Source of the DNA: CAWBRT01 sp050015355
GTDB taxonomy: Bacteria > Acidobacteriota > Terriglobia > Terriglobales > Acidobacteriaceae
Assembly: GCA_050015355.1 (NCBI GenBank)
Contig: JBEKBO010000046.1
Coordinates: 1 to 31,006, forward strand
Direction: 5' to 3'
Length of the DNA: 31,006 bases
Positions 16,871 to 22,267 of this stretch are shown one piece after another. Every line of letters starts with the position of its first letter. Position 1 is the stretch's first letter. The notes below the pieces were generated by a model. That model saw nothing but the letters and a program-made list of their open reading frames with translations. It was not told the origin of the DNA and searched no databases. The translations under genes were made by a program, and so were the position numbers.

Positions 16871-17947
16871 TTACTTGACCGTCGGGCGCGGGCGGTGGTT
16901 CGGTTCCTCTTGCAGGCTTTCCGCAACCGCAATCAGTTTCTCATCGACCGTCCGGTTGACGTTGATTGCATCCGCCAGGGGGACAGAGACGATTTCTGTT
17001 CCGCGCAGAGCCACCATCTTGCCGAACTCTCCCTTGTGCACCATATCAATGGCGCCGATTCCGTAGCGCGTCGCCAGAACGCGGTCGAATGCCGTCGGTG
17101 TGCCGCCGCGCTGCGTGTGACCCAGCACCACGGCTCGCGTTTCGTATCCGGTACGCTTCTCGAGCTCGAGGGCAAGCACCTGTCCAACGCCGCCCAAGCG
17201 CTCGTGGCCGAATTCATCCTTGCCGAGAGCCTGCACGACCAGCGCGCCAGTCTGGTCAACTTTAGCGGCGAATTTCGCGCCTTCGGCGACGACGACGATA
17301 CTGTAGTTGCGTCCGCGCGCGTGCTGCCGTTTGAGTGTCGCGGCAACTGCATCGATATCGAAAGGCTTTTCCGGTATAAGAATCGCGTCGGCGCCGCCGG
17401 CAATGCCGGAGTAAATCGCGATCCAGCCGGAGCCGCGCCCCATCACTTCGCAAACGATGACGCGGTTATGCGATTCGGCCGTCGAGTGTAAGCGGTCGAT
17501 GGCCTCGGTCGCTATCATCACGGCGGTATCGAAACCGAAGCACAAGTCGGTTCCGCTGAGGTCGTTGTCGATGGTTTTCGGACAGCCCACGACCTTGAAT
17601 CCGCGCTCGAACATCTTCACCGCAACACCGATAGTGTCGTCGCCGCCGATGGCGATCAGCGCGTCCAACTTGTTGGCCGCGAGAGTTTGCAAGCACTGGT
17701 CGATTCCGCCCTCCCGCTTGGCGGGGTTGGTGCGCGAGGTGCGAAGGATGGTTCCGCCGCGCTGTAAAATGCCGGCCACCGCTTCGAGATCGAGCGGCGT
17801 GGTTTTGTTTTCGACAACTCCGCGCCAGCCCTCAAGAAAGCCGACAAATTCGTCGTCGTAATGAAAAATCCCCTTGCGGACGACACCTCGTATCACCGCG
17901 TTTAAGCCAGGACAGTCACCACCGCCGGTAAGAATGCCGATCTTCAT
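16871..17947 (-). CDS. pfkA: 6-phosphofructokinase, with residues typical of the PPi-dependent type
   Basis: 358 residues. It phosphorylates fructose 6-phosphate to the 1,6-bisphosphate in glycolysis. The start MKIGILTGGGDCPGLNAVI is canonical, with AGAGGCGG seven bases upstream. The active site TIDND (catalytic D127) is intact. At the two positions that separate donor types the protein has D104 (GGDDT) and K124 (PKTIDND), where ATP enzymes such as that of E. coli have glycine; D and K are typical of pyrophosphate-dependent enzymes, which work reversibly. MGRGSGWIA and GHTQRGGTPTAFDR are also present. Numbering coincides with the E. coli enzyme. The gene is monocistronic, and its ribosome site touches the CTAG boundary of a miniature element. 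Confidence 0.9.
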   Translation of the reverse strand: MKIGILTGGGDCPGLNAVIRGVVRKGIFHYDDEFVGFLEGWRGVVENKTTPLDLEAVAGILQRGGTILRTSRTNPAKREGGIDQCLQTLAANKLDALIAIGGDDTIGVAVKMFERGFKVVGCPKTIDNDLSGTDLCFGFDTAVMIATEAIDRLHSTAESHNRVIVCEVMGRGSGWIAIYSGIAGGADAILIPEKPFDIDAVAATLKRQHARGRNYSIVVVAEGAKFAAKVDQTGALVVQALGKDEFGHERLGGVGQVLALELEKRTGYETRAVVLGHTQRGGTPTAFDRVLATRYGIGAIDMVHKGEFGKMVALRGTEIVSVPLADAINVNRTVDEKLIAVAESLQEEPNHRPRPTVK

Positions 17948-17958
17948 AGTTTCCGCCT

Positions 17959-18024
17959 CTAGAATATTCTTTGAATGGGGACCCCGGAGTTGTGGTTCAT
18001 TTACCTTCCACAAAACTGGTCTAG
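17959..18024. mobile_element. CTAG-bounded 66-base miniature element upstream of pfkA
   Basis: CTAG at both ends (17959-17962 and 18021-18024). The right arm TTACCTTCCACAAAACTGG resembles the right arms at 7066-7086 and 18293-18312. The left arm is only weakly similar to a reverse complement of the right. It sits 11 bases upstream of the pfkA start codon and so probably contributes to its leader or promoter. Confidence 0.45.
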
Positions 18025-18224
18025 CCGGCCGCTGAAAAACTGTTCTCCGAGGTGTCATCCTGAGCGCAGCCGGGGTCCCCGGCGACGGCCGCTTTTGCCG
18101 TTGCTGGGGTGGAGGAGCGAAGGATCTGCTGTTTGCGCGTGCTGAAAAAAAGCAGATCCTTCGGTCGCGCAAAACCGGCGCGACCTCAGGATGACACTGG
18201 CACGAGGTTTTCAGCAGCCTCCCA
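18021..18224. mobile_element. Miniature element with GCTGAAAA termini, long hairpin and nested palindrome
   Basis: Bounded by CTAG (18021) and CCAG (18221-18224). Outer inverted repeats GGCCGCTGAAAAAC (18027-18040) and GTTTTCAGCAGCC lie inside those bounds. The core 18053-18196 is a long hairpin opening TGTCATCC and closing GGATGACA with a perfect AAGGATCTGCT/AGCAGATCCTT inner stem. A different palindrome is inserted near its left end at 18072-18110. Confidence 0.6.
18072..18110 (-). repeat. ACCCC-type nested palindrome, copy 1
   Basis: Read on the minus strand it runs ACCCCAGCAACGGC, loop, GGCCGTCGCCGGGGACCCC. It interrupts the TGTCATCC hairpin, which is continuous in the copy at 26212. Related copies lie at 19111-19147, 19764-19800 and 21245-21273. 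Confidence 0.65.
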
Positions 18225-18316
18225 GAGCATTTTACAGATTTCAGCGCCGTTGGGTAAATTGCGAACGGCATTGCAGGGAACCGGGTCTCGCGGGGATATA
18301 CCTTTCGATGAGCTAG
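18221..18316. mobile_element. Possible degenerate miniature element
   Basis: From CCAGAGCATTTTACAG to TATACCTTTCGATGAGCTAG. The ends resemble the left arms at 12463 and 116 and the right arm at 7066 respectively. The interior shows no further structure. It shares its boundaries with the elements on both sides. Confidence 0.35.
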
Positions 18317-18448
18317 TCTGGTTGCACAAATGCCATTTTGGAAGAACCGGCAATTTCCTCGGGGGCTGAAGCCCGCGCTACTACTGGCTCTGGACGGCGC
18401 GGCTAAAGGCGCGCCCTTTCAAAGAAGTATTTATGCAACCGGTCCTAG
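18313..18448. mobile_element. 136-base MITE-like element with CTAG duplications (copy 1)
   Basis: CTAG at both ends, then imperfect terminal inverted repeats: left CTAGTCTGGTTGCACAAAT, right (reverse complement) CTAGGACCGGTTGCATAAAT. The interior has no coding sequence. A second copy with the same ends and interior, plus a 44-base insertion, is at 19666-19845; together they flank the DapA-family gene. The reverse-strand end near 119-94 (CTAGAACCAGTCTCATAAAC) matches these termini. The CTAG flanks fit the YTAR target duplication known for the IS5 group. Confidence 0.7.
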
Positions 18449-18500
18449 TCTGGCCGGGGCCACGCATGGCAGCTATACTGAAGAATCGCCGGGAAACAAT

Positions 18501-19619
18501 ATGCTACTAAGTGGAATTCTGCCGCCTATCACCACTCCTTTCTATCGCGATGGCGAGGTCTACTACAAAAAACTGGAGCACAACGTCGAGCGCTATTCGC
18601 GGAGCCCGGTGGCCGGAATCATGGTGCTGGGCTCGAGCGGTGAGCCGCTGATGTTGAGCGACGACGAGAAACGAAGCGTCCTGAAGTGCGCTATCGAAAG
18701 CGCCGCTGCGGAAAAGGTGATGATCGCCGGGACCGGCGCCGAGTCAGCCATCGAAACCCTGCGTTTGACCGAGTATGCGGCCGAGCTGGGCTACGACGTG
18801 GCCATCGTGCGCACGCCACACTATTACAAGCGGCAGATGCAGCCGCTGAACATGCTCAGCTTCTACCGATTTGTAGCCGACCACTCGCCGCTGCCAGTCG
18901 TCATCTACAACGCTCCGCACACAACTGGATACGACATTCCCGTCGACGTCGTAGTTGAGCTGGCCGGGCACCCGAACGTGATCGGAATCAAGGAGTCGAG
19001 CGGCAACCTGGATAAATTGCGCACGATCGCCGGGAGGACGCGCCACATCCACCGCGCCGCAACCGTCACCGAGCGCTTCGAGCCGGTGACTGGACGAATG
19101 CTGAAAGTCGACCCCAACAAGCCAGCAGCGGGCTTGTCGGGGACCCCGGCGGGCGCTGCGGGGAGCTCCGAGGCTGCATTGCTTCCGGCCGAAGCGTTGG
19201 CGGCGGCAGCCAGCCCGAGCGCCAAGCCGTCGTCGACGGCCGTGCAGGTCATTGGCAAGTTGCGAACGCGGCAGAAGGATGCCGGCTTTCAGATCATGAT
19301 CGGCAGCGCGCAGCAACTGCACGAGTCCTTGCAGGTGGGAGCTACCGGCGCGAGCTTGCCGTTTGCGGGCGCCGCTCCCGGCGCTTGTTTTGAAATCTAC
19401 GCCGCCTTCAGGGACGGCGACACCCGCCTGGCTGAGCAAAAGCAGCAGCGGATTACGAAAGCAGCCGCGCGCATCGTAGGTGAATTGGGAATTCCCGGGC
19501 TGAAGTACGCAATGGAGCTGAACGGCTACTACGGCGGCAACGGCAGGCTTCCCTTGCTGCCGCTGGATGCCGAGACGAAGCTGGAGATCGAACGGCTGAT
19601 GGCAGACGTCCGCAGTTAG
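18501..19619 (+). CDS. DapA-family (dihydrodipicolinate synthase/aldolase) protein with a long insertion
   Basis: 372 residues against about 295 for typical DapA. Class I aldolase motifs are present: GSSGEP (about 45), Tyr136 in VVIYNAPHTTGYDIP and the Schiff-base lysine K164 in GIKESSGN. The excess length is an insertion of about 80 residues between R181 and F263, rich in A, P, S and G (for example EALAAAASPSAKPSS). DNA for residues 204-216 is a copy of the ACCCC palindrome otherwise found between genes, so the insertion has partly grown by repeat capture. The fold resumes at GFQIMIGSAQQLHESLQVGATGA. Substrate is uncertain: DapA, a 4-hydroxy-2-oxoglutarate aldolase or another lyase are all possible. 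The ATG at 18501 has GGGAA upstream; longer readings run into the MITE. Confidence 0.85.
   Translation: MLLSGILPPITTPFYRDGEVYYKKLEHNVERYSRSPVAGIMVLGSSGEPLMLSDDEKRSVLKCAIESAAAEKVMIAGTGAESAIETLRLTEYAAELGYDVAIVRTPHYYKRQMQPLNMLSFYRFVADHSPLPVVIYNAPHTTGYDIPVDVVVELAGHPNVIGIKESSGNLDKLRTIAGRTRHIHRAATVTERFEPVTGRMLKVDPNKPAAGLSGTPAGAAGSSEAALLPAEALAAAASPSAKPSSTAVQVIGKLRTRQKDAGFQIMIGSAQQLHESLQVGATGASLPFAGAAPGACFEIYAAFRDGDTRLAEQKQQRITKAAARIVGELGIPGLKYAMELNGYYGGNGRLPLLPLDAETKLEIERLMADVRS
19111..19147 (+). repeat. ACCCC-type palindrome inside the aldolase coding sequence, copy 2
   Basis: ACCCCAACAAGCC and GGCTTGTCGGGGACCCC flank a seven-base loop. It is about 34 of 38 bases... by eye identical in layout to the intergenic copy at 19764-19800, with the arms differing at a few positions. 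It is read in frame as part of the inserted loop of the aldolase. Confidence 0.65.
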
Positions 19620-19665
19620 AAGGCTGCGTAAGGTATATCCCGTGAAAGCCGGGTCCGGTCCTCGA

Positions 19666-19845
19666 CTCGAACTGGCTGCATAAATAAGTTTTGGAAGAAC
19701 CGGCAATTTCCTCGGGGGCTGAAGCCCGCGCTACTACTGGCTCTGGATGGCGCGGCTCAAGGCACCCCAGCAAGCCAAATACAGGCTTGCCGGGGACCCC
19801 GCAAAGCCGCGCCCCTTCAAAGAAATATTTATCAACCAGTTCTAC
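19666..19845. mobile_element. MITE-like element, copy 2, with a 44-base nested insertion
   Basis: Ends AACTGGCTGCATAAAT and, reverse complemented, AACTGGTTGATAAAT, bounded by CTCG and CTAC (decayed CTAG). The 75 bases from 19689 match 18336-18410 with two or three differences. Then 44 extra bases (19764-19807) precede the shared right part; 180 minus 44 equals 136, the exact length of copy 1. The extra segment is an ACCCC palindrome. Confidence 0.7.
19764..19800 (+). repeat. ACCCC-type nested palindrome, copy 3
   Basis: ACCCCAGCAAGCC and AGGCTTGCCGGGGACCCC form a stem with one mismatch. The uninterrupted sequence in the sister element at 18313-18448 is the matching empty site. Short similar sequences (AAGGC and AAAGC) border the insertion. 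Confidence 0.7.
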
Positions 19846-19889
19846 TCTAAAGCCGCTTTGGAGCGCGCCAATGCAGGCAATTGCCGTGC

Positions 19890-20114
19890 TTACGCCGCGC
19901 GGCGGGTCTTGCGATTCTTCTGCAATACCTTTGGAGAACGCGTGCCGCCGCTGGTGGCGCCGAAGTTCGGCGTATCGGCGCTCTCGCCAGTCTCGATCTC
20001 TTCCTTTGTTCCGCGACGATTCATGGTGCGGCCCCTGCTGCCCGGCACGGGCTCGTCCATGCTCCGGTTCGCGCTGAAGTCTCTGCCGCGATCATCACTG
20101 AAGCCCTTGGCCAT
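19890..20114 (-). CDS. Small hydrophilic hypothetical protein
   Basis: 74 residues, rich in R, G, S, T and D, with no hydrophobic segment, probably disordered (MAKGFSDDRGRDFSANRS.. to ..VLQKNRKTRRAA). I do not recognise the family. It is supported by AAGGAG nine bases upstream of the ATG at 20114 and an AT-rich stretch (TATAAATAATAATAAGG on its strand) just before that, which could hold its promoter. It is transcribed toward the MITE copy 2. The basic C-terminal tail suggests nucleic-acid or ribosome contact, but this is a guess. Confidence 0.6.
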   Translation of the reverse strand: MAKGFSDDRGRDFSANRSMDEPVPGSRGRTMNRRGTKEEIETGESADTPNFGATSGGTRSPKVLQKNRKTRRAA

Positions 20115-20425
20115 ATCCGTGCTCTCCTTATTATTATTTATAGGCTTTAGTTGCCCTGTTTCCGGGTTCCGTTGCCAGCTCGTCTGGGGATTGCCCTGGC
20201 TTCGCTAGAACGGGGCACCCTAGGGTGTCGTTTCGGGACACTGCCGGCGAAATTGGCCATCAATCATAAGCTTTTTAGCATCTGTTGATTCAGCGCGAAT
20301 GGCCACGCGCTTACCGGCGCAACCCGACCCTGGTGACCGGCGATCTGAATTTCAAATAACCCTTTGGCGAGGCCGTGAGTGCGTGCCGGCCCACATTTCC
20401 GAGCGAGAGGTGAAGAGAGTCTTTC

Positions 20426-21241
20426 ATGGCTACCCTGAGCAAACCGGAAACTGAACTCGAGCAGTTGATCAACTACCGCGTGGAATCCGGCGTTGCCGTA
20501 ATCGAGATGAACGCGCCTCCAGCCAATACCTATAGCTACGAGATGAACCGGCAGCTTGACGACGCCATTCTGCGGGCACGAATGGATAACGATGTGTACG
20601 TCATGCTGCTGAAAGGCGCCGGCGAAAAGCTCTTCTCCGCCGGGGCCGACATTCGCATGCTGAACAGCGTCGACCCGACCTATAAGTATTATTTCTGCCT
20701 GCATGCAAACGAAACGCTGCTGCGGCTGGAACAGACGCCGAAGCTGGTGATCGCCGCGCTCAACGGCCACTGCGTGGGCGGCGGAATGGAAATCGCCATG
20801 GCCTGCGATCTCCGCATTGCGCGCAAGGATGCCGGCAAAATCGGCCTGCCGGAAGTGAACCTCGGGGTGCTGCCGGGCACTGGGGGCACACAGCGCCTGT
20901 CGCGCCTGGTTGGCAAGGCAAAGGCTATTGAACTGATGGTGATCGGCAACACCTACAGCTTCGAGGAAGGAAAAGATCTGGGCGTAATCACCGACATCTT
21001 TCCGCGCGAAAATTTTATGGGTGAGGTGATGGAGTACGCGCAGCAGTTCTGCCCGCCGAACAAAGCAGCCAAGGCCGTGGGCCGCATCAAACGCGCGGTG
21101 CAGAGCGGCTGGGAGATTCCGCTGGAGTCGGGCCTGGCGCTGGAGCGTGAAAACCAGCAGCTCCTGTTCCAGAGTGAAGACGCCAAGGAGGGCATTGCGG
21201 CTTATATCGATAAGCGCCCGGCGAATTTTAAAGCGCGCTAG
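20426..21241 (+). CDS. Enoyl-CoA hydratase/isomerase family protein
   Basis: 271 residues of crotonase fold. The oxyanion-hole sequence FSAGADIRML and the two catalytic glutamates of hydratases, E122 (GGGMEIAMACDLRIA) and E143 (GLPEVNLGVLPGTGGTQRL), are present, so a true enoyl-CoA hydratase reaction in beta-oxidation or a related path is likely. The sequence after the start lacks a strong ribosome site (only GAAGAGAG). It stands alone, without thiolase or hydroxyacyl-CoA dehydrogenase beside it. The TAG stop lies inside CTAG and is followed after three bases by an ACCCC palindrome. Confidence 0.87.
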   Translation: MATLSKPETELEQLINYRVESGVAVIEMNAPPANTYSYEMNRQLDDAILRARMDNDVYVMLLKGAGEKLFSAGADIRMLNSVDPTYKYYFCLHANETLLRLEQTPKLVIAALNGHCVGGGMEIAMACDLRIARKDAGKIGLPEVNLGVLPGTGGTQRLSRLVGKAKAIELMVIGNTYSFEEGKDLGVITDIFPRENFMGEVMEYAQQFCPPNKAAKAVGRIKRAVQSGWEIPLESGLALERENQQLLFQSEDAKEGIAAYIDKRPANFKAR

Positions 21242-21244
21242 ACC

Positions 21245-21273
21245 ACCCCAGCAACGGCCCTGCCGTCGCCCGG
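21245..21273 (+). repeat. ACCCC-type palindrome, degenerate copy 4
   Basis: ACCCCAGCAACGGC pairs with GCCGTCGCCCGG, closely matching the minus-strand reading of 18072-18110, but the terminal GGGGACCCC is lost. It starts four bases after the enoyl-CoA hydratase stop and may act as its 3' hairpin. Confidence 0.55.
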
Positions 21274-21303
21274 TTGCGCTCAGAACCTGTGACTTTTTCA
21301 GAC

Positions 21304-21362
21304 GGTGCCCCACATCTGCCGCAGTTAGCAGACGTGCCAAAAGCGGGCGAACGTGGGGCACC
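21304..21362. repeat. Palindromic intergenic repeat with GGTGCCCCAC/GTGGGGCACC ends
   Basis: Perfect ten-base terminal inverted repeats bound a 59-base unit that includes CACATCTGC and GCAGTTAGCAGACGTG. It is related to the shorter unit at 14482-14515. Confidence 0.65.
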
Positions 21363-21384
21363 AAAGCAGAAAGATTCATCAATA

Positions 21385-21420
21385 CCCCACTCAAGCCAAC
21401 AGAAGGCTTGAATGGGCCAC
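21385..21420. repeat. Palindromic repeat CCCCACTCAAGCC..AGGCTTGAATGGGCC
   Basis: A 12-13 base stem around a six-base loop, with one mismatch. A second copy is at 26494-26528. The ATG at 21412 that opens the following small reading frame is part of its right arm. Confidence 0.65.
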
Positions 21421-21609
21421 CAAGCCGGCGAAGCGCTGGGCGATCGTGAATACGAAGAGCATGTGCGGGAGGCCTTGCCCGGCCCGGACGACAGGAAGCT
21501 GCTGCTCGACATTCTCTCCTCCGAAAAGAAGTGGATCGTACCCAAGGAAGGCGGGCGCGACCCGCTGGCGACCATCAGCGAACCGCGCCGCTCGGCGATC
21601 AATCTCTAG
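21412..21609 (+). CDS. Small hypothetical protein or gene remnant
   Basis: 65 residues, charged and protein-like in composition (DREYEEHVREALPGPDDRKLLLDILSSEKKW..), no membrane segment and no family recognised. The only ATG comes from the right arm of the palindromic repeat and is preceded directly by an in-frame TGA; no ribosome site is visible. It may be the 3' remnant of a gene whose 5' part was replaced by the repeat, or a gene that starts at a GTG further in. Confidence 0.35.
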   Translation: MGHQAGEALGDREYEEHVREALPGPDDRKLLLDILSSEKKWIVPKEGGRDPLATISEPRRSAINL

Positions 21610-21639
21610 GCGGATTGCCGAAGAGACGATCGGCCTTGG

Positions 21640-22002
21640 CTACCCGCTAATTCGTATGCTGGGGCAAGCCAGTCGAGCGGATGCGTCTTGGTCGTACACC
21701 TCGCACAAGCACTGGCGGATCTCGTCGCTGAGCGATGCGACAGAGATGCCTTGAAACGAGGCCGGGTAAGGGGCCAGCCGCTTGAGCGTAGCTTGCAGCA
21801 TCGACCTGGCGCCGCTCAAGTTGTGGCGTCGGAGGTGGTGGAAGGCCGCCGCAAGTTGAATCAGGGCTTGCAGCAGGGTCTTTTCCGGTTCAGGCGCGTG
21901 CAGCCACACGGCTTCCCAATGTTCGTGCGCGGCAAAGAATTCGCCTGCACGGTAGCATCGTAAGCCCTCGGCGAGCGCCCCTTGTGTCCAGTCAAGAATC
22001 AT
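21640..22002 (-). CDS. DUF309 family protein
   Basis: 120 residues, all helical in character. The family signature is clear: an N-terminal E-F-F-A-A-H-E-H-W-E-A-V-W stretch followed by LLQALIQLAAAFHHLRRHNLSGARSML, the conserved pattern of the DUF309 four-helix domain, whose biochemical role is not established. The ATG at 22002 lies close to the divergent pseudokinase gene, with about 265 bases between them. Confidence 0.85.
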   Translation of the reverse strand: MILDWTQGALAEGLRCYRAGEFFAAHEHWEAVWLHAPEPEKTLLQALIQLAAAFHHLRRHNLSGARSMLQATLKRLAPYPASFQGISVASLSDEIRQCLCEVYDQDASARLACPSIRISG

Positions 22003-22180
22003 CGGCGATATTGCAGATGTCTGACGAAAGCCTTCAGATTCACTTTCTGAATACCCGCATTTGGATCAAGCAATTTGACTCGCTCCCCCGAGCAGTCTTA
22101 AGTACACTGCGGGTGTGGACAAAAGCTATAGTACTTCGGTAATGTCGCTTTTGGCGGGCGTTGGCATACACTTAATCAGC

Positions 22181-22219
22181 CCTCCCCAGGCTACCTCCCA
22201 GGTTACCCTCCCCAGGTTA
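22181..22219. repeat. Three tandem repeats of CCTCCC(C)AGG(C/T)TA
   Basis: Units at 22181-22193, 22194-22205 and 22206-22219. They lie about 50 bases upstream of the pseudokinase start, in its probable promoter or leader. Confidence 0.6.
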
Positions 22220-22232
22220 CCTTGCCATAATT

Positions 22233-22247
22233 CGTGATGGTTTCACG
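22233..22247. promoter_or_regulatory. Palindrome CGTGA-TGGTT-TCACG
   Basis: Perfect five-base arms with a five-base centre, ending 20 bases before the pseudokinase GTG start. The GTGA/TCAC halves look Crp-like but the spacing is five, not six, so assignment to the nearby regulator is doubtful. Confidence 0.35.
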
Positions 22248-22267
22248 ATGTTTCAGGCGAGGTACAC

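Noticed and set aside
21228..21602. Minus-strand frame covering the repeat cluster after the enoyl-CoA hydratase
   Set aside because: It reads through palindromic repeats and has no recognisable protein sequence.
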